DNA of 51,732 nucleotides, from the NCBI RefSeq assembly GCF_900546705.1, contig NZ_URDP01000011.1, positions 1 to 51,732 of the forward strand, written 5' to 3'. Position 1 is the stretch's first letter, and every line of letters begins with the position of its first letter. Shown here in pieces: positions 38,971 through 47,354 of this stretch. The notes beneath the pieces are model-generated. The model was not told the DNA's origin. It ran no database searches and worked only from the letters and a program-made list of their open reading frames with translations. The position numbers were made by a program, and so were the translations under genes. The stretch comes from an uncultured Oscillibacter sp. (GTDB taxonomy: Bacteria; Bacillota; Clostridia; Oscillospirales; Oscillospiraceae).

Positions 38971-40107
38971 TTACCGGCAGATGCCCAAAATCGTCTGGTA
39001 AATGCGCTCGGTGGCGTCGGGCAGGCCCAGCGAGGCCATGGCCGACTCCATGCGCTCACGGGCCGCGTCGTCGTGGAGGATGGAGCAGGCGGTGCGGAAG
39101 AGGGTGGGCCCGTCGGCGTCCTTTTCCAGCACCACCGCCGCGCCGCCGGCCTTCTCCAGCACCCGGGCGTTTTTCTCCTGGTGGTTGTTGGTCACGTAGG
39201 GGGAGGGCACGATCACCGCCGCCACGCCCAGGGCCGTCAGCTCGCTGATGGTGGACGCGCCGGCCCGGCAGAGCACCAGGTCCGCCGCCCGCATGACCGT
39301 GGCCATGTCGTAGATGTACTCCCGCACCTGCAGGGCCGGGTGCTCATCCAAGTTCACGCCCTTTTCCTTCAAAAGGGAGAGCACCTGGCCGTAGCCGCTT
39401 TTTCCCGCGCCGTGGATGTGGTGGAAGGGCTCTTTGGCCGCCTCCAGGGCCAGGAAGTCCGCCATGCACCGGTTCATGCCGGCGGCGCCCAGGGACCCCC
39501 AGAAGGAGACGATGAGGGGCCGTCCGTCGTCCACGCCCAACGCGGCCTTGGCCTCCTGCCGGGTCATGGAGAAAAAGTCCCCCCGCACCGGCGTGCCGGT
39601 GACGATCACCTTGTCCGGGTGGCGGTAGTGCTCCCGGCAGGCCTCGAAGCCCACCATGATCCGGTCGGCGTAGGGCTCCAGCAGCTCCGTGGTGAGGCCC
39701 GGCACCATGTTGGACTCGTGGACGGCGGTGGGGATGCCCGCCTTGGCGGCGGCCTTCACCATAGGGAAGCTGGCGTAGCCCCCCGTGCCCACCACCACGT
39801 CCGGCCGGAAGGCGCGCAAAATGGCCCGGGCCTCCGCCGGGGAGCGGACCAGGTTATAGAGGGAGACGAGGTTGTGGCGGATCTCCGCAGGCTTTAAAGA
39901 GCGGTGGAAGCTGGAGATGTGGACGGTTTTAAAGTCGTAGCCCGCCTGGGGGATCAGGTCCTTCTCCAGCCCCCGGTCGGCGCCCACGAACAAAAATTGA
40001 GTCCGCGGGTTCTTTTTTGCCATCAGCTGGGCCAGGGCAATGGCGGGGTTCACGTGGCCGGCGGTGCCGCCGCAGGTGAAGAGCACCCGCTCCAGGGGTT
40101 TGGTCAT
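38971..40107 (-). CDS. murG: UDP-GlcNAc:lipid I N-acetylglucosaminyltransferase MurG
   Basis: A 378-residue GT28 enzyme with the glycine-rich lipid I motif TCGGTAGHVNPAIALA, VGTGGYASFPMVKAA and the donor region CRAGASTISELTALGVAAVIVPSPY. It makes lipid II on the inner face of the membrane. The start has a GAGGT site. Lies 25 bases after ftsW; whether murA shares its transcript depends on the 63-base gap, where no terminator is seen. Confidence 0.96.
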   Translation of the reverse strand: MTKPLERVLFTCGGTAGHVNPAIALAQLMAKKNPRTQFLFVGADRGLEKDLIPQAGYDFKTVHISSFHRSLKPAEIRHNLVSLYNLVRSPAEARAILRAFRPDVVVGTGGYASFPMVKAAAKAGIPTAVHESNMVPGLTTELLEPYADRIMVGFEACREHYRHPDKVIVTGTPVRGDFFSMTRQEAKAALGVDDGRPLIVSFWGSLGAAGMNRCMADFLALEAAKEPFHHIHGAGKSGYGQVLSLLKEKGVNLDEHPALQVREYIYDMATVMRAADLVLCRAGASTISELTALGVAAVIVPSPYVTNNHQEKNARVLEKAGGAAVVLEKDADGPTLFRTACSILHDDAARERMESAMASLGLPDATERIYQTILGICR

Positions 40108-40132
40108 AGGAAAACTACCTCGATTCTTGGGC

Positions 40133-41359
40133 CTATCCGGCCTTGGTGGGCTTCATCTGCCGTGACACCGACAGCACCACGCCCATCTCCGCCAGCTGGA
40201 TGGAAAGGGCGGTGCCGCCGTAGCTGAAAAAGGGCAGCGAGATGCCGGTGGTGGGCAGCAGGCCCGTCACCACGCCGATGTTCAAAAAGGTCTGCAATCC
40301 GATGAGAGTCACGATGCCCACCACCAGGAGGCTGCCGAAGCGGTCCCGGGCGTGGAGGGCGATCCAGTACCCCCGCAGGATGAGGGCGGCGAAGAGCAGC
40401 ATGATGATGCCCGCGCCGATGAGTCCCAGCTCCTCGCAGACGATGGCGAAGATGAAGTCGTTGTGCTCCTCGGGCAAAAAGAGGAACTTCTGGCGGCTGC
40501 GGCCCAATCCCACGCCCAAAAGGCCCCCGGAGCCGATGGAGATCAGGCTCTGGGAGAGCTGGTAGCCCTTGCCCTGGGCGTCGGCCCAGGGGTTGTGCCA
40601 CATCTCGATGCGGGAGGTGTTGTAGCCGATGACGAACAGCACCACGTACATCAGCGCCCCGGCGGCGCCCAGTGCGCCGCCCACCCAGGCCCAGTTGATG
40701 CCGCCCACCAGCATGAGCACGGCGCCGGCGCCCAGAATGAGGATGGCGCCGGAGAGGTGGGGCTCCAGGCCCACCAGGGCGGCCAGCACCACCAGGATGA
40801 TGGCGTAGGGCACGATGCCGTGGCGGAAGGTGCGCATCAGGTCCTTCTTTTTGGAGATGCTGTCGGAAAAGTAGAGCACCACCGCCGCCTTGGCCACCTC
40901 CGAGGGCTGGAACTGGAGCGAGGTGCCGGGGATGCCCAGCCAGCGGGTGGCGTTGTTGCGGGTAATGGCGATGGGGTTGTGGGGGATGAGCACCAGCACC
41001 AGCAAAATGACCGACAAAAAGAGCAGCGGCTGGGCCAGGGCCCGGAAGCGCTGGTAGTTGGTCCTGCCCACGATCAGCATGGCGGCCACGCCCATGATGG
41101 CGAACACGCCCTGGCGGGTGAAGTAGAACAGGGGGTTTTCCCCGTCGGTTTCGTAGTAGGCGGAGGGAAAGCTGGCGGAGAGCAGCATAATGAGGCCGAT
41201 GGCCGTCAGCAGCATCACCAGCACGAAAAAGGGCAGGTCGATGGGGCCCCGGGCCAGCTCCCGGCTCTCCTGTTCCTTCTCCCGCTGCCGGGCCTTGCGC
41301 TGCTGCAGCCGCAGCGCCTCCTCCCGGGACAGGGGACGCCGTCTTCTCTCAGGCGCCAT
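40133..41359 (-). CDS. ftsW: FtsW/SpoVE peptidoglycan polymerase (SEDS)
   Basis: A 408-residue SEDS protein with ten membrane segments. Its Arg/Glu-rich cytoplasmic N-terminus (about 45 residues) is followed by FFVLVMLLTAIGLIMLLSAS; conserved NNATRWLGIPGTSLQFQPSE (active Asp-loop region) and GLLPTTGISLPFFSYGG are present. It polymerises lipid II with the class B PBP encoded upstream. ATG 41359 has AGGAGGGAGG; longer frames start inside the mraY end. murD, often between mraY and ftsW, is absent. Confidence 0.95.
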   Translation of the reverse strand: MAPERRRRPLSREEALRLQQRKARQREKEQESRELARGPIDLPFFVLVMLLTAIGLIMLLSASFPSAYYETDGENPLFYFTRQGVFAIMGVAAMLIVGRTNYQRFRALAQPLLFLSVILLVLVLIPHNPIAITRNNATRWLGIPGTSLQFQPSEVAKAAVVLYFSDSISKKKDLMRTFRHGIVPYAIILVVLAALVGLEPHLSGAILILGAGAVLMLVGGINWAWVGGALGAAGALMYVVLFVIGYNTSRIEMWHNPWADAQGKGYQLSQSLISIGSGGLLGVGLGRSRQKFLFLPEEHNDFIFAIVCEELGLIGAGIIMLLFAALILRGYWIALHARDRFGSLLVVGIVTLIGLQTFLNIGVVTGLLPTTGISLPFFSYGGTALSIQLAEMGVVLSVSRQMKPTKAG

Positions 41360-41399
41360 GGTGGACCTCCCTCCTCGCGCGCGCGTCCGGGTCGTCATG

Positions 41400-42386
41400 T
41401 TACCAGCGGCCCCGGACGGCAAAATAGGCCAGCAGGCAGCACACCAATGTGATGGCGGAGAACACCGTCACCAGCTTCGCCTCGCTCCAGCCGGACAGCT
41501 CCAGGTGGTGGTGCAGCGGCGCCATTTTGAAAAAGCGCTTGCCGTGAGTGGCCTTGAAGTAGGTCACCTGGATGATGTCGGAGAGGGTCTCGGCGATGTA
41601 GATGATGCCCACGGGAATCAAAATGAGCGGCATATCCAGCGCAAAGCCCATGGCCGCCACGGCGCCGCCCAGAAAGAGGCTGCCGGTGTCGCCCATGAAG
41701 GTCTTGGCGGGATGGTGGTTGTAGACGAAAAAGGCGGCCAGGCCCCCGGCCAGAGCCGCGGGGAACAGCGCCAGGTCCAGCACGCCCCAGGTCAGGGACG
41801 TGACGGTGAAGAACACCATCACCACGAACGTGACGCTGCACGCCAGGCCGTCGATGCCGTCGGTGAGGTTGACGGCGTTGACGCAGCCGACGATGACGAA
41901 GGCGGCGAACACCAGGTAGACGATCCAGTTGACCTCCACCGTGGCGGAGACGAAGGGGATGAAGAGCCGGTTGGTCAGCAGCCCCTCATAGCGCATGAGG
42001 CACAGGAACACCACCGCCGCCAGCAGCTGCAAAAGGAACTTCTGCCGGGCGGTGAGGCCCTCGTTCTGGTGCTGGCGCACCTTGCGGTAGTCGTCCACGA
42101 AGCCGATCAGGCCGAACACCAGGGCAAAGAGGTAGACGTAGAGATGGGTGAACTCCCCGGCGAGCATCATGCTCCAGCCCATGGCGAACACGGCAACGCC
42201 CGCCCCCAGGATGAACATGATGCCGCCCATGGTGGGCGTGCCCGCCTTGCCGGCGTGCCAGGTGGGGCCGTCGGCGCGGATCTCCTGCCCCGCCTTGAGC
42301 TTATGCAGCTCCGGTATCAGAAATTTGCCGATGACCAGCGTCAGCACGAAGCTGATGGCCACCACGGCCAGCACTTGTGTCGTCAT
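41400..42386 (-). CDS. mraY: Phospho-N-acetylmuramoyl-pentapeptide transferase MraY
   Basis: A 328-residue ten-helix membrane enzyme with GTPTMGG near residue 50, the VDDYRK motif, NLTDGIDGLACS (catalytic Asp and UDP site), FMGDTGSLFLG and the HHHLE cytoplasmic loop. It joins UDP-MurNAc-pentapeptide to undecaprenyl phosphate, making lipid I. GGGAG is seven bases before the ATG. It is separated from murE by 260 bases containing a murE remnant and small hairpins, instead of the usual murF. Confidence 0.96.
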   Translation of the reverse strand: MTTQVLAVVAISFVLTLVIGKFLIPELHKLKAGQEIRADGPTWHAGKAGTPTMGGIMFILGAGVAVFAMGWSMMLAGEFTHLYVYLFALVFGLIGFVDDYRKVRQHQNEGLTARQKFLLQLLAAVVFLCLMRYEGLLTNRLFIPFVSATVEVNWIVYLVFAAFVIVGCVNAVNLTDGIDGLACSVTFVVMVFFTVTSLTWGVLDLALFPAALAGGLAAFFVYNHHPAKTFMGDTGSLFLGGAVAAMGFALDMPLILIPVGIIYIAETLSDIIQVTYFKATHGKRFFKMAPLHHHLELSGWSEAKLVTVFSAITLVCCLLAYFAVRGRW

Positions 42387-42462
42387 GGTGATTCTCCCTT
42401 TCCTTTGCCGGCCACACCGCCGGCTCCTTCATTTCTTTTGCGCTTTGCCGTCTCTCCCGGCG

Positions 42463-42525
42463 TTATTTCCCAGCCAGGTAATCGGCCACGATCTCCCGCT
42501 CATCCATGTGATACTTCACATGATT
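42463..42525 (-). pseudogene. Remnant of a second murE 3' end
   Basis: Read on the minus strand the fragment encodes INHVKYHMDEREIVADYLAGK and TAA, identical in protein to the last 21 residues of intact murE, yet differing at seven codons, all synonymous (for example AAT/AAC, CAT/CAC, GTG/GTC). Similarity continues past the stop into CCGGGAG. Upstream of the Ile codon the likeness ends. It is a truncated copy, from a diverged murE allele or paralogue. Confidence 0.85.
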
Positions 42526-42534
42526 GATGCCCCA

Positions 42535-42646
42535 CAAAGCGAGATGCTTTGCGGGGACCCCGCATTGGACTCAAACCGGCCGAAGTGAATCCGGCCGGTT
42601 TCAAGGGTTTGCCTGAGGCAAACCGCTTGACGCCGGACTCCCGGCG
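42535..42646. repeat. Cluster of small hairpins between murE and its remnant
   Basis: Successive inverted repeats: CAAAGC/GCTTTG near 42535-42552, GCGGGGACCCCGC at 42551-42563, AAACCGGCCG/CGGCCGGTTT (42573-42582, 42592-42601), GGTTTGCC/GGCAAACC (42606-42613, 42617-42624), CGCCGG/CCGGCG (42631-42646). No long U-tract. It resembles a dispersed palindromic (REP-like) element. Confidence 0.55.
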
Positions 42647-44092
42647 TTATTTCCCGGCCAGGTAATCCGCCACGATCTCCCGCTCATCCATGTGGTACTT
42701 GACGTGGTTAATCTCCTGGTACGTCTCGTGGCCCTTGCCGCAAAGGACGATCACGTCGTCGGGCTCGGCGTGGTCCATGGCGTAGTGGATGGCCTCCACC
42801 CGGTCCTCCACCACCACGAAGGGCGCGCCGGTCTCCTGTACGCCCGGCAGGATGTCGGCGATGATGTCGGCGGGCTTTTCCGTGCGGGGGTTGTCGGTGG
42901 TGACCACCACGAAGTCGGCGATGTCGCCGGCGATCCGGCCCATCTTGGGCCGCTTGGTCTTATCCCGGTCGCCGCCGCAGCCGAACAGGGCCACCGTGCG
43001 GCCCTTGGCGAAGTCCTTCACGGACCGCAGCACGTTTTCCAGTCCGTCGGGGCTGTGGGCATAGTCGATGAGGATGGTGTAGTTCTTGCCGGGGGTGGGC
43101 ACCACCTCCACCCGCCCCTTCACGTGGGGCACGGCGGCCAGAACGGCGGCGCTTTCGGCCAGGGGGATGCCCAGCGCCAGGGCGGCCCCCAGCACATCCA
43201 GCGTATTATATACCATAAAACGGCCGGGAATGCCAACCCTTACGGGAACTTTTTCCCCTTTGTACACGGCGGTGAAGGCAATGTGGTCGGACTCGAGACA
43301 GATGTCCTCCGCCCGCAGATCCGCCGCCGCCTCCTCCGCGTAAGAGAGCTTGCGGCAGGTGGCGTGGGCCATGAGCCGGGGGGCCCAGGGATCGTCGGCG
43401 TTGTAGACGCCGCTGTCGCACCGGGTGAAGAGCATGGCCTTGGTGTCGCAGTAGTTTTCCATGGTCTTGTGGAAATCCAGGTGGTCCTGGGTCAGGTTGG
43501 TGAACACGCCCACGGCGTAGTGGACGCCGTAGACCCGGTCCAGCGCCAGGGCGTGGGAGGACACCTCCATGACCACGTGGGTGCACCCGGCATCCCGCAT
43601 CCGGGCGAACAGGCCCTGGAGCTCGAAGGACTCCGGCGTGGTGCGCTCGGTGGGCACCACCTCGCTGCCGATCATGTTCTGGTTGGTGCCGATGAGGCCC
43701 ACCTTGGCCCCCGCCGCCTGCTCCAAAATGGCCTTGAGCAGATAGGTGGTGGTGGTCTTGCCGTTGGTGCCGGTGACGCCCACCATGGTCATGGCGTCGG
43801 CGGGGTGGCCGTAGAAGTTGGCGCCCAGCACGGCCAGGGCCCGGCGGGAGTTCTCCGTCCGCACCCAGGGGACCTCCACCGCCGGGACGCGCTCGCACAG
43901 CACCGCCGCCGCGCCGGCAGCGACGGCCTTTTCGATGAAGTCGTGTCCGTCGGCGGCAAAGCCGGTCATGGCCACGAACAGATCGCCGGGCCGGGTGGTG
44001 CGGGAGTCGTAGCTGACGCCGGTGATCTCCAGATCCAGATTCACCGTAGCGTCCAGCACGGGGATTCCTTCCAAAAGCGCGCGCAGTTTCAT
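42647..44092 (-). CDS. murE: UDP-MurNAc-tripeptide synthetase MurE (meso-DAP type)
   Basis: A 481-residue Mur ligase: N-terminal UDP domain (TGVSYDSRTTRPGDLFVAM), central ATPase VGVTGTNGKTTTTYLL, and C-terminal domain with TTDNPRTEKP. The DNPR motif marks meso-diaminopimelate specificity (lysine-adding enzymes differ there), agreeing with the dap genes in the window. ATG 44092 has GAGGAG upstream; a start 13 codons earlier lacks one. A TATAAT at 44142-44137 in the leader may be an internal promoter. Downstream lies a second, broken copy of its 3' end. Confidence 0.96.
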   Translation of the reverse strand: MKLRALLEGIPVLDATVNLDLEITGVSYDSRTTRPGDLFVAMTGFAADGHDFIEKAVAAGAAAVLCERVPAVEVPWVRTENSRRALAVLGANFYGHPADAMTMVGVTGTNGKTTTTYLLKAILEQAAGAKVGLIGTNQNMIGSEVVPTERTTPESFELQGLFARMRDAGCTHVVMEVSSHALALDRVYGVHYAVGVFTNLTQDHLDFHKTMENYCDTKAMLFTRCDSGVYNADDPWAPRLMAHATCRKLSYAEEAAADLRAEDICLESDHIAFTAVYKGEKVPVRVGIPGRFMVYNTLDVLGAALALGIPLAESAAVLAAVPHVKGRVEVVPTPGKNYTILIDYAHSPDGLENVLRSVKDFAKGRTVALFGCGGDRDKTKRPKMGRIAGDIADFVVVTTDNPRTEKPADIIADILPGVQETGAPFVVVEDRVEAIHYAMDHAEPDDVIVLCGKGHETYQEINHVKYHMDEREIVADYLAGK

Positions 44093-44207
44093 TCGTATCT
44101 TCTCCTCTAAGCAGTTTGGGCCAAAGGCCACCCTTCATTATAAGCAGATGATTTTGCGAAATATACGGCAGAACGTGCCGATTTCCTTGCAGAAAGTGCG
44201 GTGGAGC

Positions 44208-46673
44208 TCAGTCCAGCACGGAGCTGTCGCCGAACTGGACGGTGACTACGCTGCCCGCCTCCAGCTTGGAGCCGGCGGCGGCGCTCTGGCTGATGGCCCG
44301 GACGCTGCCGGAGCTGACGGTGGTGGCGCCGGAGACCTTCATGATGAGGCCCGCGTTGGTCAGGGCCTCGTTGGCCGCCGAGGCGGTCTTGCCCACCACG
44401 TTGGGCACGGTGCACGGCTCGTCGGACTTCTCCGCCCCCAGGTAGAGGATGATGGTGGCGTTGTTGGGCACGATGGCGCCGCCGGCGGGGGTCTGGTCGG
44501 TGACGGTTGCGCCGTCGCCCACGGTCCGGCAGGCAAAGCCCACGCTCTCCAGCTTCTCCTTGGCCTCGGCGGCGGTCTTGCCCACCACGTTGGGCACGGT
44601 GGCGTCGGCGCCCACCAGCTCTTCGGCGGTGTAGTCGGGCTCGATGCCAAGGTAGGGCAGAATTTCGCTCATGATGGAGCTGGCGGTGGGGGCCACCATG
44701 GTGCCGCCGAACACGGCGGTGCCGGTGGTGCGGCTGGGGGTGTCCATGGTCAGCAGCATGATGATCTGCGGATCGTCCGCCGGAGCAAAGCACATGAAGG
44801 ACACCACCACGTCGCCGGTGCCGGTCTTGTCGGCGGTGCCGGTCTTGCCGCCGATGCGGTAGCCGGCCACCTGGCCGTTGCGGCCGCCGCCGCTGGCGAC
44901 CACGTACTCCAGGCACTCCCGGACGGTGGCGGACGTCTCCTCGCTGATGACCTGGCGGACGGTGTCGGTGGTGTGCTGGAAGACCACGTTGCCCTCGTCG
45001 TCGAGGATCTGGTTGACGATGTAGGGGGTGTAGAGGTAGCCGCCGTTGATGCAGGCGGCCTGGGCCCGGATCAGCTCCAGGGGGGTGACGTTGAAGGTCT
45101 GGCCGAAGGAGTAGGAGGCCAGGGACACCACGTTGGAGTTGAAGCTGTCCTCGTCGGCGAAGATGCCGGACACCTCGCCGATCATGTCCACGCCGGTCTT
45201 TTCCATGAGGCCGAAGGACTTGAGGTACTGGTAGTAAGTCTCAGTGCCGATCTTGAGGCCCATGGTGATGAAGGCGGGGTTGCAGGAGTTGCCCACCGCC
45301 TGTTCCAGGGTCTGGAGACCGTGGCCGGAGTGGTTGGAGCAGTTGATGGGCTTGCTCCAACCCTGGACCCGGATGGAGCCGGTGCAGTTGAAGGTGGTGG
45401 ACATATCCACCAGGTCCTCCTCCAGGGCGGTGGCCAGGGTGATGGGCTTGAAGGTGGAGCCGGGCTCATAGGTGGAGTCGATGCACTTGTTGCGCCACTG
45501 GGCGCTCATGACGGAGCTGGTGGCCTGGCTGACGGCGGCCTGGTAGTCCTCCTCCGTTTTGTAGGACCCCCGGTCGGCGGCCAGGGCCTGGAGCTTTTCC
45601 TCCAGCTGGGCCTTGAGCTTTTCGTCGTAGACGGTGCCGTAGTCGTTGGGGTCGTAGTTGGGGTAGGAGGCCATGGCCAGAATGGCTCCGGAATTGACGT
45701 CCATGACGATGCCGGTGGCGCCGTTGGCGGCGTCGTACTTGGTGGCCATGCTCTCGATGCCCTTTTCCAGGTAGTACTGGATGTTGCTGTCCAACGTGAG
45801 CACCAGGTTCTTGCCGTTTTCGGCGTCGTAGTACTGCTCGTACTGGTAGAGCAGGTCGCTGCCCACGGCGTTTTTGGCGGTGACGGTGAGTCCGGCGGTG
45901 CCGGTGAGGACGGAGTCGTACTTGGCCTCCAGTCCCACGCCGCCCACGTTGTCGCCGTTGACGAAGCCCAGCACGTTGGCGGCCAGGGTGCCGTAGGGGT
46001 AGTAGCGCTTGGAGCCGGGCTCCATGTAGACGCCCCGGATCTTCACCGGGCTCCGGGAGGGGTCCTCCTTGAGGACGGTCTTGCCGGCGGCGGTCTCCAT
46101 GGTGATCTCGTTGCCCTCGGTGTCGATCTCGCCGTTGATGAAGCGGCGCACCTCGTCGGCCACCTCCTGGTCCACCCGCTTTTTGATGATCTCATACATG
46201 GACGAGGTCTTTTCCATCTTCTCGAGAATGGTGGCCGGGTCCACATCCAGGATGCGGCCCAGGCCCTCGGCGATGTAGTCCTTGTCGCGGACGATGGGGG
46301 GCGTGTAGGCGGTGCCCTTCTCGGCGGCCTCCTGGGCGGCCTCCTCGGCGCTCTTTTCCGCCTCGTCCAGGTAGTTCTGGATCTCGTAGGGGGAGATGAA
46401 CACGGTCTCCGCCGTGGCGGAGATGGCCAGGGGCAATCCGTTTGCGTCGTAGATGGTGCCTCGGGAGGCGGTGATGACGGTGCTGCGGGTCTGCTGGGCC
46501 ACCGCCTTTTCCTGCAAGTCGTCGTGCTGGCGGATCTGCAGGTCGAAGAGCTTCCAGAACAGCAGTACAAAGGTGACCACGCCCAAAAGCGCCATCATCA
46601 GCACCGTCCGGCTGCGGACCACCTGGTTGGCCCGGCGGGCGGCGTCACTTTTTCTGCGGGATACGTTTGCCAT
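44208..46673 (-). CDS. ftsI: Class B penicillin-binding protein (FtsI/SpoVD type) with two PASTA domains
   Basis: An 821-residue transpeptidase: short basic cytoplasmic tail, membrane segment about 25-42, PBP dimer domain (SRGTIYDANGLPLAIS onward), transpeptidase domain with STFKPI (active Ser), SCN and GGKTGTAD, and two C-terminal PASTA domains (TVPNVVGKTAAEAKEKLE and TVPNVVGKTASAANEALT). It crosslinks septal peptidoglycan with FtsW. Place and PASTA domains fit ftsI or spoVD; with no second copy in the window I cannot tell division from sporulation use. GGAGG precedes the ATG. Confidence 0.93.
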   Translation of the reverse strand: MANVSRRKSDAARRANQVVRSRTVLMMALLGVVTFVLLFWKLFDLQIRQHDDLQEKAVAQQTRSTVITASRGTIYDANGLPLAISATAETVFISPYEIQNYLDEAEKSAEEAAQEAAEKGTAYTPPIVRDKDYIAEGLGRILDVDPATILEKMEKTSSMYEIIKKRVDQEVADEVRRFINGEIDTEGNEITMETAAGKTVLKEDPSRSPVKIRGVYMEPGSKRYYPYGTLAANVLGFVNGDNVGGVGLEAKYDSVLTGTAGLTVTAKNAVGSDLLYQYEQYYDAENGKNLVLTLDSNIQYYLEKGIESMATKYDAANGATGIVMDVNSGAILAMASYPNYDPNDYGTVYDEKLKAQLEEKLQALAADRGSYKTEEDYQAAVSQATSSVMSAQWRNKCIDSTYEPGSTFKPITLATALEEDLVDMSTTFNCTGSIRVQGWSKPINCSNHSGHGLQTLEQAVGNSCNPAFITMGLKIGTETYYQYLKSFGLMEKTGVDMIGEVSGIFADEDSFNSNVVSLASYSFGQTFNVTPLELIRAQAACINGGYLYTPYIVNQILDDEGNVVFQHTTDTVRQVISEETSATVRECLEYVVASGGGRNGQVAGYRIGGKTGTADKTGTGDVVVSFMCFAPADDPQIIMLLTMDTPSRTTGTAVFGGTMVAPTASSIMSEILPYLGIEPDYTAEELVGADATVPNVVGKTAAEAKEKLESVGFACRTVGDGATVTDQTPAGGAIVPNNATIILYLGAEKSDEPCTVPNVVGKTASAANEALTNAGLIMKVSGATTVSSGSVRAISQSAAAGSKLEAGSVVTVQFGDSSVLD

Positions 46674-46698
46674 GCTATGCCTCCGTTTTGTCGCAAAC

Positions 46699-46732
46699 GG
46701 GGAGTAAGAAAGCATCACCCTTCTTACTCCCC
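46699..46732 (-). promoter_or_regulatory. 12-base-pair stem-loop between ftsL and ftsI
   Basis: GGGGAGTAAGAA (46699-46710) pairs perfectly with TTCTTACTCCCC (46721-46732), ten-base loop. Its foot lies 15 bases before the ftsI ribosome site; no U-tract follows. Could modulate mRNA stability or ftsI translation. Confidence 0.5.
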
Positions 46733-46757
46733 ACTGTCAATGCATTATAGTGCCCGG

Positions 46758-47318
46758 TCAGTCAAAATATTCCACCACTGCGTAGACCCCGTGGTGCAGC
46801 GAGTCGAGGATCTGGCTCAGGAGGCCGGGCTCCTTCTGCTCGTAGACCACGGCGCTGTCCCCCTCGCTCAGGTCGATGTAGGAGACCTGGCTGCTGCTGG
46901 GCTTGCTCATTCCGGCGGCCTCGGCGGCCTCCTTGATGGTGTTGAGATCAAACATCCGCTCGTACTGGGCCGTGAGGACCACGTTCTCCTCCTGGAGCTG
47001 GGAGAGCTGGCTTTGCAGCTCCACCGTCTGGGAAGAGAGGGCCGTGAGCTGTACATAGTTCAAAAGCACCAGCACCGCCAGCACGGCCACCGCGGCGAAG
47101 CCCACCACGGAAAAGACGGACAGCGACTGCTTTTGGCGCACCTGTACCTTGGAGATGCTGCGGACCTTGGGTGTTTCCAGCGCCTGCTCCCGCCGCCGGG
47201 GCAGCTCCCCCGCGTGGCGCAGCTCCCGTTCCCGAAGCTCCCGGTCCAGATCATATGCCAGATTCCCGTAGACCGCGCCGCTTTGCCGGTAGCGCAGTTC
47301 TTTTGTTGCAGAAGACAA
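46758..47318 (-). CDS. ftsL: Cell division protein FtsL
   Basis: A 186-residue bitopic protein: a long charged cytoplasmic region (1-65, RELRERELRHAGE), membrane segment about 67-88 (SVVGFAAVAVLAVLVLLNYV), then a coiled coil with leucine heptads (LSSQTVELQSQLSQLQEENV) and MFDLNTIKEAAEAAGM. It begins at TTG 47318, seven bases after GGAGGG. Identified by position between rsmH and the PBP and by layout, since FtsL sequences diverge quickly. It binds DivIC and FtsQ in the divisome. Confidence 0.85.
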   Translation of the reverse strand: MSSATKELRYRQSGAVYGNLAYDLDRELRERELRHAGELPRRREQALETPKVRSISKVQVRQKQSLSVFSVVGFAAVAVLAVLVLLNYVQLTALSSQTVELQSQLSQLQEENVVLTAQYERMFDLNTIKEAAEAAGMSKPSSSQVSYIDLSEGDSAVVYEQKEPGLLSQILDSLHHGVYAVVEYFD

Positions 47319-47354
47319 CCAGAGTCCCTCCTCTTTTCATCACACGCAGCGCCG

